This document shows positions 22,928-34,399 of a stretch of 64,000 bases of DNA, piece after piece. The notes beneath the pieces are model-generated. The model did no database searches, was not told the origin of the DNA, and saw nothing but the letters and a program-made list of their open reading frames with translations. Origin of the DNA: Gossypium raimondii (Eukaryota; Streptophyta; Magnoliopsida; Malvales; Malvaceae); the NCBI RefSeq assembly GCF_025698545.1, contig NC_068565.1, forward strand, positions 4,774,001-4,838,000, read 5' to 3'. The stretch's first letter is position 1. The number at the start of each line of letters is the position of its first letter. Position numbers and translations under genes: made by a program.

Positions 22928-24196
22928 ACTTACGTATATTTAACTTTAGGCCTTACTGAACAATACCTTACTTTAGAATGGTGAATCAAGTAACAAAGTT
23001 AGCAAAGCAGCCTGTTCCTGCAGCATGCGAAGATGATCCAATGCTTCAATAGCATAAAAAAAAAAAAAGTTTTTAAGCACACTAAAATCCCAAAGAGAAA
23101 TAAAGAAATTGACTTGGTCAAAGATATAGAAGTTTTTCATTGGCATAAATTTCAGTTAGAACATTGACAAAATAAAAAACTATATATATATATATATTGC
23201 AAAGTATAAATCCTGGCAATTCAATCTGTTTGATTAAAAATCTACCAAATAGTTTGAACTCACATGCTTACCTGCTTCCTATATTGAAAGACAAAAACAT
23301 GCATTAATTTTTCTATAGGAAGTGAAATCATAAAATTTAAGACTAAATAGAATATGGGTATCTCCCCATTATAAACTCAGATCAAACAAAATTCAGAACA
23401 AAATCTAAGAAGATACGCAAAAAAAAAATTCAACATGAACCAGTTAAGGATTGAATTAAAAGAAACGCAATAAGCAGACAAAAAAAAGGAAAATTTATTA
23501 TTACCTGTAGAAAATTAACTTCAAGGGTGATTAATGTAAAAACCTTTTTCAGCTGAAAATAACGATAGAAGAGAAGAGGTGAAGGTCCAAAATCCTATGC
23601 AAATATGGGTTTACTTTTTTTCTTTTAATTATTTGTCTAAATTATTTACAAGAGAATCGGCAATTTTATTTAGGGGGTGGTGGAAAAGCAAGAACCCATT
23701 CGAACCGAAAAATATAAAAAAGCAAGAAGCCAGGTATTTAAATATATTCTCTTTTAGCAACATGGGGTTTTTGGGGACCCGTGGTGAAACCAATCAATTT
23801 TATTAGTATTAAAAAAATTATAAAAAATAAAAATATATAAAAAAATTGATCAATTAAATTCTTTTTCGATTCAATTTTGTTCCTACCAAATTAATTAGTT
23901 TAATTTTTTTCTTTAGACTCGTACTTTAAATAATTCTTGATCCGACTCAAATAACCTTACAAAATTAATTGAGTAATTGGGTTGTCTTTTTCTTTCCTGC
24001 TTTCTTCTTAATTATTGTATTAAGTTGAATTTGATAATCAAATTTAAATGTTATCGTAGTTTGGTTATGTTTTATTTTGATCAAAATATGCTTTTAGTCC
24101 CATGTTTTTAATTGTAGATTTTAAAATTTAGGTTTATTTATTAATGTTATTAAATTTGTTAGTGTAATATTTTGAAATAAAAAAATATTAATTTGA
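22928..24196. other. Gene-free stretch: upstream region of the phosphoglycerate mutase gene
   Basis: AT-rich with an A-run (about 23056-23068) and a short TA microsatellite (about 23182-23198). The minus-strand donor-like CAGGTAAT near 23500 could mark a non-coding 5' exon of the phosphoglycerate mutase gene. A 75-codon open frame at 23579 has no family signature. Confidence 0.4.
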
Positions 24197-24204
24197 TAGT
24201 CATT

Positions 24205-25293
24205 ATATCTGATCATGGGTCGGGTCACTCATTTAGGCCCAAAGGTCTACTCGAAAAGTGAGAGGGTTTTGGTAAAAATATAAGCCCGAAAAATGAGTTT
24301 GAACAAAAAAATAAGACTCGTTCTCTAAATAAGTCGAGTCTCGGGTAAGATTTTTTTGTCTAAATCCGACTCAACCTGAATCAACCTAAACCTTTTTTTT
24401 TCCATTTCGTTGTTGTTTTGTTGTCATTTTACTATTATATTGTTACTATTTTGTTGTTATTGTTCGGATATTGTATAACTCTTATTTTATTGTTAATTTT
24501 GCTACTATCTTAGAGATATTTGTTTGTTAAGTTGCTACTAGAGGTGATCATGGGTTGGGCTACCCGGCCTGGCCGGACAGCCCACTCGAAAAATGGGAGG
24601 GTTCGGCTAAAAATTTATGCCCGAAATATGGGTTTAGACAAAAAAACGAGGCTCATTTTCTAAACGGGCCAGGCCTCAGGTAAAAAAAAATTTGCCCTGG
24701 CCCGGCCCAAATTATATATTAAATATATATTTTTTTAATCAAATATACTTTTAACTTTCATGTTTCACTTTTTTCACTTTCATGTTTTTGATGCTATTTT
24801 GGTGTTGTAAAATTTAATATGGGCCGAGCTGGGTCGGGCTCGGGCTTAGCAAATTTCTTTCAGGCCGGGCTTGGATAAATTTTTAGGCCCATATTTCGGG
24901 TCGGGCCGGGCCTGGACCTAGAAAATGGGCCTAAAATTTTGTCTGGGCCCAACCCAAACCCGGCCCGGCCCATGATCACCTCTAGTTGCTACTATCTTTA
25001 TGTTATTTAAGTATAAAGAATTTTTTTAATATATTTTCAATTTGTTAGAAAAACATTTATTTTAATGTTTTAGTGTATTTGATGTATTATATTTTTAAAT
25101 TTAATAAATAAAAAAATAATCTAAAAAAATTAATACGGTCGGGTCAGGTCGGGCTTGAGTTTAACATTTTTAATCTAGGTCGAGCTTGGACAAAATTTTA
25201 GACTCATTTTTCAGGTCAATTAAAATCGAGCCTAGAAAACGGGTCTAAAATTTTGCATCAATCCAGCCCGACTTGGCCTATGATTAGGTCTAG
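24205..25293. mobile_element. hAT-like MITE (older copy), interrupted by a younger relative
   Basis: 8-bp duplication TAGTCATT flanks it (24197-24204 and 25294-25301). The terminal inverted repeats resemble TAGACCTAATCATAGGCC and TATCTGATCATGGGTCGGG and contain the TCGGGC/GCCCGA motifs of this family. Removing the nested element leaves about 635 bp. No coding capacity. The interior (TTGTTGTTATTGTT... ACTATCTTAGTGTTATTTAAG-like) is shared with the copy at 28616-29166, confirming one family. Confidence 0.7.
24539..24984. mobile_element. hAT MITE, young copy nested in the older one
   Basis: 446 bp with long terminal inverted repeats, TAGAGGTGATCATGGG at the left and its complement at the right, and a perfect 8-bp duplication GTTGCTAC (24531-24538 and 24985-24992). 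The TAGAGGTG terminus and 8-bp duplication are diagnostic of hAT elements. It is very GC-rich near its ends (repeated GGCCGGGC). The reconstructed empty site AAGTTGCTACTATCTT agrees with the homologous interior of the related copy near 28909. Confidence 0.85.
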
Positions 25294-25301
25294 TAGTCAT
25301 T

Positions 25302-25516
25302 TAACAAAATAAATGATTTAACAAAAGAATTCCAATCATTCTAAGAATTAAAATTACATTTTTAAATAAAAAAGTAAATAGATTAAATTTCTTAAAATAA
25401 AAATAAAAAAATTAAATTTTAAATGCACAAATAGTACAGAAATTTAAAATATATTTTAACCTTTATTTTAAAAATTTTATGAGATATATCACTTATGGTA
25501 TGCAATTAACTTATTT
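25302..25516. other. AT-rich spacer between MITEs
   Basis: No feature seen. Confidence 0.4.
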
Positions 25517-26157
25517 GGATAAATTAGCCACTCAACTATGTACTTGTGACTATTTTTGTCCTCTAATTATTATTTTTCAATTTAATTATTTAAATTTTTA
25601 AAATTAAAATTTTAATTATTCTCCGTTAGTTGTCATTAACTCAAGAGCGGAAGTCTAAAGTGTGTTTTTATTAGCCTAATAACAAATTTAATCCTTCAAT
25701 ATTTACATATTCTATTAATTTGATCTTAAATCTAAAAAGTTCAATAAATTTAACCATCAAAATTTACAAAATTTGTCATTTTAGTTCTAATTATAAAAAA
25801 ATATTTTTTAAAACCATTTCTTGATAAAATATAAAATGACTTAAAATCTAATATTTATAAATAAAAATCAAAACATAATTATTAAAATTTTAAAAACACA
25901 AAAAAGAGAAAAAAAATATATCAAATGACCTTAAATTTTTCCTTCAAGCAAATCTGGGTTTGCCTTAAACTCACCGATGAATCTCGTTAGATGTTGTTGA
26001 TGGATGTTAGGCCAATAATTAGGTTTCCCCTTTAAAATAAACAATTCTCAACAACTCTCACCAAAACCCCAAAATCCAAAATGCAATAAATCAAAAACTT
26101 AATACATGGAAATTTACTCCAATTTTCATTATTCTTATTCCTAAAATTTATAATTAA

Positions 26158-26306
26158 GGATGCGTTTAGATGGGTGATGAGGTGCAGTACAATGCATTTA
26201 GCTTACTTTTATCTCACGTTATAGTATCGTTACAGTATTTAATCTCACTGTTATCGTTCTTTTTATACTAATCGCAAATAAACGTACCATCCATCCAAAC
26301 TCAACC
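26158..26306. mobile_element. PIF/Harbinger-type (Tourist-like) MITE
   Basis: 149 bp starting GGATGCGTTTAGATGGGTG, ending in an inverted ATCCAAACTCAACC, and flanked by TAA (26155-26157, 26307-26309), a TWA-type 3-bp target site. It shares an interior with the copy at 51523-51677 (GTATCGTTACAGTATTTAATCTCAC-type segment against its complement). Confidence 0.65.
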
Positions 26307-26715
26307 TAAATCTCAATTCAAAATTACAACTAACAATAGTGGGAAAAAAAAACTCCCCATTTGCTATAAAAGTAACTGAGATTCACATGGTTGTATAACT
26401 ACAATAAAATAGAAACCAATCTAGAAAATTTTACTTCATATCCAGAAAAACAGAAGTCTTGTAAATACAGAAATATAAGAAAAACATCAAATATGAATTA
26501 TTACCTAAAAAGAAAGCTAACCCAATTTTTCAAGTACCTTAAAATTGAGATTAAAGGAAGAAAGCATCAATAGACATTCTAAATTTTCAATAACTAAAAT
26601 CATAAATTTTGTAAACATTGATTGTTAAATTTGTTGAAATTTTTAGATATAAGATCAAATTAATAGAATGTATAAACATTGGAGGGCTAATTTTGTTATT
26701 AGGTTAATAAAAAGG

Positions 26716-26988
26716 GGTTAAATCACTGTTTGGGGCCTGGACTGGGCAACTATTCTCATATTGGGGTTTGAACTTTTTTTGTCTAGATTAGTCCCTAAAC
26801 TTAGCAATTGCTCCTATATTGGGGCCTGAACTTAGCAATTATTCCCATATCAAAGTCTAAACTTTGGGTTTTTAAGGAATAGCTTGAACAAAAAAAAAAA
26901 CTTAAGCCCTAATGTGGGAATAATTGTCAAGTTCAGGCCTCAATATGAGAAAAGTTGTCAAATTCAAACTCCAAAAAGTGATATAACC
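26716..26988. mobile_element. Small fold-back element nested in the larger MITE
   Basis: It starts GGTTAAATCACTGTTTGG and ends in the imperfect complement AAAAAGTGATATAACC. Both arms carry CTCATATTGGGG/GGCCTGAACTT-type motifs. The left arm holds a short tandem repeat (ACTTAGCAATT seen twice near 26796-26840). Flanks AATAAAAA and TATAAAAAA are ambiguous for a target duplication. Confidence 0.5.
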
Positions 26989-27158
26989 TATAAAAAAAAG
27001 CCCACGCTAAACTTTCGTTACTAAGTTGATGAGAATTAATAGGAGAATGACTAAAATATTTAATTTCAAAAAATTTAGTAGTTAAGTTGAGAGAAATTGA
27101 TAATTGAGTGACCAAAGAACCAAATGCATAATTGGATGACTATTCTTACAATTTACCC

Positions 27159-28607
27159 ATTTTTTTATAATTTTAGTGGAATATATGAAATCATTATTAA
27201 AAAAAAAGTCAAGTATTTTAGTTGTACTAGTTGAAACCAAATGAATTAATCAAACTACAATTCATCTCACATTAATGTAATTTAATTATAGGTGAATGAA
27301 ATAAAGTAATTGATTATTGAAGGTTATTAAATTATTCGTAAGTTCAACTTTTGTCACTTAATTTTAAAATTTTATAAAATAGTCTTTGAATTATTCAAAA
27401 GTTTTCATTTAAGTCATTAGATTGTGAAAATCGATGTTGTATGGCTTTCTCTATTTGCACCGCCTACAACAATAGAAAACTTCCATTCCCTTTTTCTTCT
27501 ACAATTCATTTTTTCCATGAAACAACTTTAAATGCCATGAATCAACTAACCAAAATCCAAATAAATTTTTTATGTGATTTATGACACTGATTATCGAATT
27601 AACTTGAATCTAAAATATGTTCTTTTACTCGTCGATAGGTACCAATTCAATGTATCGATTTGTATTTATAATTGCTTGAATATATATTAATTTGTAATTC
27701 AAAAGTTGAGCTTTTCTTTCTCTTTTTTCCTTCCTGCTTGACTCCCAAGTATGAGGTTTTATTCTTTCCCTTTCCCTTTTCCTTTTTTTTTCTTTTATCA
27801 TCCTTTCTTAAGATTTTTTATTCTTTCATTGTAGAACCAAAGTAAGGAGGAGCCTTTTGGGTGTTAATTGTGTGTTCTTTCAGGTTTAGGTAAACCTGTA
27901 AAGTATATTTAATGTTTTGCTTTGGATGGTCAAAATTGTTTGGAGCTTTGATGTGTTGTAGCTAGTTTTCTCTAGTCTTTCGTTTTGATGTAATGAGTTT
28001 ATGCATCTGTTAATTTTGGTCATTATGTAAGCAATTTATTATGAGTGCTACCACATTAAACGAGTTCTAGAAACTCAAGTCTACAAACGATGAAAAGATA
28101 AATCACGACTTTATAAGTCTAATTTCCGTTTTCCACATTTTTTTTAATGCATTCAAACTCTATCAACAAGATAAGGTTAAGATAAACGTTGGGTTCCTTT
28201 TCCTCTTTTGTTTTAACTCTTTTTTTTTTAATTTATTTTCTCATAACTTATTGAGCTTTATTGCATCTAGCTTTTTGGTAAAAAATAATAATAAAACAAC
28301 CTATTCATTTTCTTATAATATTCTTTAAATTGGATGTTCCTTTATCTATATTCGGACAAATTATTTTATTGACCCTTTCCACTCTATTATTTATGGTCTT
28401 TTTTAATTATTTAATGATATTTTAACAATTTTTTATGTCATTGAAACATAATTTTGCTATTTTTTTACCCTAAACTTTAAACTCCAAACTTGAACTTCGA
28501 ATCCAGGTCTGAAACCAAACCTCGAACCTTTAATCCTAAACTCAAATCCTAAACCCTAAACCCTTAAAAATTTTATATTTATAATTGTATAATTAATTTA
28601 AATATAT
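27159..28607. other. Gene-free AT-rich stretch with a telobox-like run
   Basis: No gene was recognised. Near 28545-28562 the sequence CCTAAACCCTAAACCC is a short interstitial telomere-like (TTTAGGG) run, preceded by degenerate CTAAACTC/CCAAACTTGAAC repeats. Confidence 0.5.
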
Positions 28608-28615
28608 TGTTATAT

Positions 28616-29166
28616 TAGACCTGTCAAAGCCCGAAAAATAGGCTTGGACAAAAAATAAGTCCTGTTTAAAAAACGAGTCGAGCCTCAAGTAAGGCTTTTT
28701 TGGCTTGGGCTCAGCCTGAATTAGTAAAAAGACAAAAAAAAATTGTTATTTTCATGTTATTTTGTTGTTATTTTCTTATTAATTTTTTCACTGTTTTGTT
28801 ATCATTTCACTATTATGTTACTACTATTTTGTTGTTATTGTTTGAACATTATATAACTATTGTTTTACTGTTAATTTTGTCACTACTTTAGAGACATTTG
28901 CTTGTTAAGTTACACATATCTTAGTGTTATTTAAGTATAAATATTTTTAAATATATTTTTAATTTGTTGAGAAACATTTATTTTAATATTTTTAAGTATT
29001 ATATTTTTAAAATTTTTATTTAAGAAATAATATAAAAAATTAATTCAGCTGAACTAGACAGGCTCAAGCAAAATTTTAAGCTTATTTTTTGGGTGGAGCT
29101 AAGCCCAAGCCTAGCAAACGAATCTAAAATTTTAACAAGACCCAACCCGGCCCATAGACAAATCTA
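28616..29166. mobile_element. hAT-like MITE, related to the copy at 24205
   Basis: It begins TAGACCTGTC and ends GACAAATCTA (imperfect inverted repeats). Flanks TGTTATAT and ATTTATAT match at 6 of 8 positions, so this is an old insertion. The interior TTAAGT..ATCTTAGTGTTATTTAAG matches the older hAT copy at 24205-25293 and shows that copy's uninterrupted state. Confidence 0.6.
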
Positions 29167-29174
29167 ATTTATAT

Positions 29175-29664
29175 ATTTATTTGGTAGTTATTATTTAATA
29201 TTTTTAATTACTATTATTTAAAAAATATTATAATCAATTTTGTCTTTTCACTTTCTGTTACACTTATATCGGAATACATATTTTAGAATTACAATATTTA
29301 ACCAATTTCAGACCATATTACTATTTTTTGATCCATTTTCACGTGTCGAAATTTTATTAGTAGATTAAAAAAATTATTTTCAATATTAAAGAAAAGACAA
29401 CGCCCCCATAAATGTCGTTCTTTGTTCTCGGATCTCAGACGCGGACCGTGACGTCACAAGTTAGCCCGATAGAATAATATCCTTAGTTTCCCTTGAAAGA
29501 AAAAACAGAACAAAACAAAACAAAAAAAAAAAAAAAACACTATCCCGATAAGCAGTAGCCACATGTATCCATCAACGTGGAAGCTAACCAAAGGCAAAAC
29601 CTAAAATATAATCTGCGTGCCTATCATCTGCCCTCAGCCTCTCTTTGTAGACATTTTCTCCCCT
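29175..29664. other. Gene-free stretch, upstream regulatory region candidate
   Basis: About 1.4 kb upstream of the gene at 30856. It contains a palindromic bZIP-type site (listed separately) and, around 29560-29580, CACATGTATCCATCAACGTGG with two ACGT/CATG-type half sites. An A-run is at 29522-29536. Confidence 0.4.
29448..29457. promoter_or_regulatory. Perfect GTGACGTCAC palindrome (CRE/C-box, TGA-bZIP-type site)
   Basis: A 10-bp perfect palindrome with the ACGT core, the preferred site of TGA and other bZIP factors. It sits in a locally GC-rich patch (CAGACGCGGACC) unlike its surroundings. Relevance to the gene at 30856 is inference only, because a MITE lies between them. Confidence 0.35.
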
Positions 29665-30174
29665 GGTTAAATTCTGCTATTAGTCCCTCTACTTTGTAGA
29701 AGTTGTAAATTTAATTTTTATATTTTAATTGATCAATTTTAATCTCTATACTTTTTCTAAATTTGAAATTTCAATTTTGACCTAAAGAGTCGAAGTTAAA
29801 TTTAATTACTAGACTTGTACTATGTGTACAGTTGTAGATTTAATTCATATTCTCCAATTCGATCATTCTAAGTCTTTATACATTTCAAATTTTGAAATTT
29901 TAGTTTTGACATAAATGAGCTCGTTAATCCATTAACTAAATTTTTAATGAGTAATATATATAAATAACAATCTCATATTGCATTATAGGTATGATAATAT
30001 GTTTGACGATCGGATTTTGGAAGTAAAAACATAATTTAATAAGTTTAATAGTTATTGTTTTATGATGAGTGAAATATTAAATTTTGAAAAGTGTAGGATT
30101 AAAAAGCCAAATTAAAGCATAGGGATTAAATACACAATTTTATAAAGTATAGGGACCAGTAGCAGAATTTAACC
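29665..30174. mobile_element. MITE with GGTTAAATTCTGCTATTAGTCC-type inverted ends
   Basis: It starts GGTTAAATTCTGCTATTAG and ends in the complement (CCAGTAGCAGAATTTAACC), with AGTCCCTCTACTTTGTA against TATAAAGTATAGGGACC just inside. 510 bp, no coding. No clear target duplication. It occupies the promoter-proximal region of the gene at 30856 and is a very common plant MITE type. Confidence 0.65.
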
Positions 30175-30855
30175 TATAAAATATTTAAAATAATAAAAAG
30201 GAAAATCTTTACCTTCTTCTTCTTAAAGCCTTAAGCTTGTTGCAGATTTTTCTAGGTTGTTTTCCTTTTTTGTTCTCTTTTTGCAGATTACACTCTCTAT
30301 TTTCACTTTGCTTTTGCTAAATTTCATTGGATCCTCTCTTAAATTTCAAATTTGTAAAGAAATTAAAGAAGCCCCCCCGTTTTTTTCCTCTCAAAACCCA
30401 ATTGATTTTAGAACCCTAATTTCACTTTTTGTTCTTATTTGAAGCTCAAAAGATACAAATTTTAAAGTTTTCTTTTGGAAAAAAAATTGGTTTTTTAAAG
30501 CTTGAATAGTTAATCTGCTGCTTTTTTCCTCTTAATTTTATAATTTTAAAGCTTTTACCTTGAAATTTCAGCTATACTCTAGCTGAATTTAATAACAAAA
30601 ATAAAAAGGATTTAAAAAGTTTTATATTTGAATGTTTTTCATCAGCTGGGTTGATATGAAAGTTTAATTTTCGTAGGAATCCTTTGATTTAGTTTAACAC
30701 ATTCAAAGGCTACCATTTCTTTAAGCTTCAAGCTTAAAGTTTCAATATTTCTTAACTTAGAACGTTTTAAGCTTTTTGGGTCAATTCCTTATCCGTTTTT
30801 TAGCTCTTCAAAAGAACCAGATCTTAGTCTTTTTCTTATTTAGATTGGCTACTTA

Positions 30856-33800
30856 ATGTCCGTAGAAAGGTCATTTGAAGCCTGGGAAGAGGTCCAACGC
30901 CATGGCCAGGACCTTGCAGATCGGCTAGCTCAAGGTTTTACTGGCTTAATCCAATCCCATATCACCCCACCTTCGTTCCCATGGCCAAACCCTCCAAAAT
31001 CCAAGCTTTTCGACCTCGAGTTCCCTTCCCAATCCTTTGTCAATAAGGATTTTGGGCTTCCCATTGACAAGTCTACCATGTTCGACATCGGTGATATCGG
31101 GAACAGGATTGGTCAAGTCGGGGCTGATTTCAGTGCCGGCTTAAATGGGTTGGTGCAGCAGTTCTTCAGGAGCTTGCCAATCCCCTTTCGTACTGAGGAG
31201 AGTGCTGTTTTGCCTGTTAGAGGTGATATGATCTTGAAAGTGCAGAAGGCTGAGGTGGGTGGCAATGATATGGAGGGTTTGGTCGGGTTTTCAGATCGGT
31301 CAAAGGATTTCGGGTTCCTCGAAAATGAGAGTGGTTCGGAGGGTTTGGTGGATGAAGAGCTTTCAGGTTTTAATTTGAAGTCTGCTGGATTGCTTGGGAG
31401 ACCTCAGGTAAACAAACAAATAAAATGAGAATCTTTGACGATAGTTAGGAGCTTGAATTATGAATTTAATTGCTTGGGAGACCTCAGGTAAACAAACAAA
31501 TAAAATGAGAATCTTTGACGATAGTTAGGAGCTTGAATTATGAATTTAATTTTTGTTAAATAAATTCTTGAACAAGTACTATTTGTGTTTGAAATTATAT
31601 AAGTGGCAATTTTAATAGTTGGAAACAAGATGGGAAATTATCTATATTACATATTGATGCATAGGCTAATGTGTTCTTTGGTTGCAACATGTTTAGAGCT
31701 GATAGTAGACTGGTATGTAGTAGTATTTGGCTGTTGTTTGTGAAATTTAATAGGCATCTATTATCAGTTTTGCACGCATACCATGTGGTATGCGGCTATC
31801 TACGATAGTTCCTTTTGAATTTCTACATGTTCTAAGCAAGCAGTAAATGCTTTCGATAAAGGCATCTATTTCGCATAATGTTAGCTACCATAAGTTATGA
31901 ATATATTTCTCCCTTTCATATGAATAGAATTGATGGGATAATAACTTTTGAATATATGTTGTTATTGATTTTTTTTCCCTATGGTTAATCTTTTGTTGGC
32001 AGCAGGGGACCATAAATATTACCTCGACATATGAGAGTAGAACACGAGATTTAGAAAGTTCTTTGGTTGCAAGGGGAGACCTATGGAGAGTAGAGGCATC
32101 AAATGGCAGTTCCACATCAGGGAGTGACAACTCTTTATTCCTTCTCCAGCTCGGACCAGTGCTCTTCGTTAGGGACACAACACTTCTTTTACCAGTTCAT
32201 CTATCAAAGCAACATTTACTTTGGTACGGCTATGATAGGAAGGTATGGCAATAATTTCATGGAATAATTGTCGCTAGCTGTATTTTACATATACTAAATA
32301 GAAGCGTTTATGTTCTATGATAGGTAGTGAGTATATTGAAACCTGAAAGCAAATAGTATGACTTGAAAATTATGTTTTTATGTTTCTCCAAGTGTTATAT
32401 TTTGTTCTTTGCTGATAAGTTCTTCAATTGCAGAACGGAATGCATTCTCTTTGTCCAGCAGTATGGTCAAAGCATAGGAGGTGGCTATTAATGTCAATGC
32501 TCTGTCTTAATCCTTTAGCTTGTGTAAGTTGGTAGTGGTTGAATCCATTTATGCAGTGTTTGTGCTTCTGTTTCAACTATCCGAATTTCCAAAATACCTG
32601 TGTTTTCCCTAGTTTTTCTCGTTTAGATTGTTGCTTTAAATTGCATTTCATCTAAGGAATGTTCTCCCTGTACACTTCCTGCAAACTAAAGACCCTTTTT
32701 TTTTAAATCAAGCACTCAAGTCTTATTTTCTTTCTGAACGTAATCTTCATAGTAAATAGTGGACTGTGCTGATTAGCGGAATAAGCAACAGGACTTCAGC
32801 TCTTTGTACTAAATATTCGAGAAAGATTTATATTCTTGGGGTGATTTTTCTAACACAACCATTCTCTTCTTTCTCGACTCTTCCTTCTTTTATGCAGTCA
32901 TTTGTAGATTTGCAATTTCCAAATGGACAGTTTACATATGTATCTGGTGAAGGGCTGACGACAAGTGCTTTCTTACCTATTTGTGGGGGACTTCTTCAGG
33001 CACAGGGCCAATATCCTGGAGAAATGAGATATAGCTTCTCTTGCAAGGTCAGTTCCTGAGCGTTTACTAGTCTAAGAGGCAGCAACTCCGGCTTTAGGAT
33101 TTATTATTCCCTTTTTGCTGCCTTTTTCGAGTGCTGAATTTATTGTTTTGATACTTTGTCAGAATAAGTGGGGAACACGTGTCACCCCAATGGTGCAATG
33201 GCCTGACAAATCATTTACGCTGGGTCTTTCACAAGAGCTGGCTTGGAAGCAATCAGGGCTCATGATGAGGCCGTCCGTTCAATTTAGGTAAGCTTCTACT
33301 AATTTGCCTTGATATGCACAGGTTTAGAGATTGTAAATGAAAGCCTCTTCCTGCACTAAGTCATGTTAAGGAATGTTTTTATGTTTCATACACTGCCTTT
33401 GAATCCGTTTATATTGACATGAATGCCCTTTTAAGTTTGTGTTTTTCATTTGCATCCTGCATGGTATTCACTAGTTAGTTTCTACATTTGTGATCAGCTT
33501 GTTTCCAACGTTTGGTGGAAGTAATCCGGGGTTGCGGACGGAAGTTATTCACACAGTGAAGGAGGATCTCAATCTGATTTGTGGTTGTGCTGTGGTGGCA
33601 CATCCTTCCGCATTTGCATCAATATCAGTAAGTTATCCTATTGCAACATCTTCTTCAAAGGTCATTTCATATGCCAAGTTTGTCAGATTTGTAAAAATAT
33701 GAAAACTGGGAATCCTTAAGCTTTTCTTGAGATTTGAACCTTCATCCTTATTGAAGTTTTTGGAGGTGTCTTATACTCGTTTCCTGTCTACCAATCATGC

Positions 33801-33928
33801 AGTTTGGGCGCTCTAAGTGGAACGGAAATGTCGGGAAGTCAGGGATAGTAGTAAGAGTAGACACGCCTCTTTCCAGTGTTGGCCGCCCATCTTTTTCTGT
33901 TCAGATAAACAACGTTATCGAGTTCTGA
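30856..33928 (+). CDS. Conserved plant protein of unknown function, seven exons
   Basis: Exons: 30856-31407, 32003-32242, 32434-32523, 32898-33047, 33163-33287, 33498-33627 and 33803-33928. All introns are GT-AG and phases agree. They give 470 residues starting MSVERSFEAWEEVQRHGQDLADR. There is no signal peptide or obvious TM helix. The N-terminal half is low-complexity and proline/glycine-containing. The C-terminal half (from GTINITSTYESRTRDLESSL) is rich in alternating hydrophobic, aromatic and glycine residues (HLLWYGYDRKNGMHS, GLLQAQGQYPGEMRYSFSCKNKWG, FGRSKWNGNVGKSGIVVRVDTPL). This suggests a beta-rich fold, possibly an outer-membrane-like barrel, as inference. I recall closely similar uncharacterised proteins across dicots but know no tested function. 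The start codon is the first ATG after a long 5' leader. An 80-bp tandem duplication spans the exon 1/intron 1 boundary. The acceptor of exon 2 is a NAGNAG tandem (CAGCAG at 32000-32005). Confidence 0.85.
31389..31551. repeat. Perfect 80-bp tandem duplication across a splice donor
   Basis: 31389-31468 and 31469-31548 are identical, both containing GAGACCTCAG|GTAAACAAAC (the exon 1 end and donor). The first donor (31408) keeps the frame. Using the second (31488) would run into an in-frame TGA after VNKQIK. Perfect identity implies a recent duplication, or an assembly artefact. Confidence 0.9.
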
Positions 33929-34399
33929 TTTTTTGGCATCCAACACCTGCTGTTAAATTGTATAGATACAATTGCAGATAAATAAACAATACCACGTGTG
34001 AATACCCAAATGCTACTTGGGTTAACTACATTAATCTCTGATCCAGCTTTGGAGATTCATGCTCTTCTTTTCTTCCTTTTGTTTCTAATCTTTTTATCTT
34101 CTTTTTCCTGATTTTTTTTTACATGTCAGGTCAACAATTTTGGCTTATGTTTCAGTTAAAACAAGTCTTTGTAATAATTTCTCCTATGCTTAAACAAATT
34201 CTTGGGTCTATGTATTTATGTTACTTGGACTCGGGTTTCGGACATGGTCATGTGTATAATATGTGTATGCTCACTTTAGGGTCCTAGAAAGTTTAAACTG
34301 TTTATATTCATATCTTAATATGTATCGGACATCGGTGGTGATAAAAGACTGCCGGTTTTAAAGGGAAACATGGATATTTTCAGTAATATATATTTATGT
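33929..34399. other. 3' flank of the gene at 30856
   Basis: Probable 3' UTR followed by AT-rich sequence. A segment near 34205-34335 (ACTCGGGTTTCGGACATG..) resembles a dispersed motif also seen in the opposite orientation near 18270-18350. No gene. Confidence 0.4.

Larger units (their letters stand above)
25517..27158. mobile_element. Large MITE-like element with GGRTAAATT termini, containing two smaller insertions
   Basis: It starts GGATAAATTAGCCACTCAA and ends TTGGATGACTATTCTTACAATTTACCC. The ends are inverted relatives of each other and of the elements at 37481-37752 and 60447-61164. Inside are a Harbinger-type MITE (26158-26306) and a fold-back element (26716-26988). The flanking 9 bp agree only partly (AACTTATTT against ATTTTTTTA), so the duplication is decayed or the boundary is off by a base or two. 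No coding. Confidence 0.5.
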
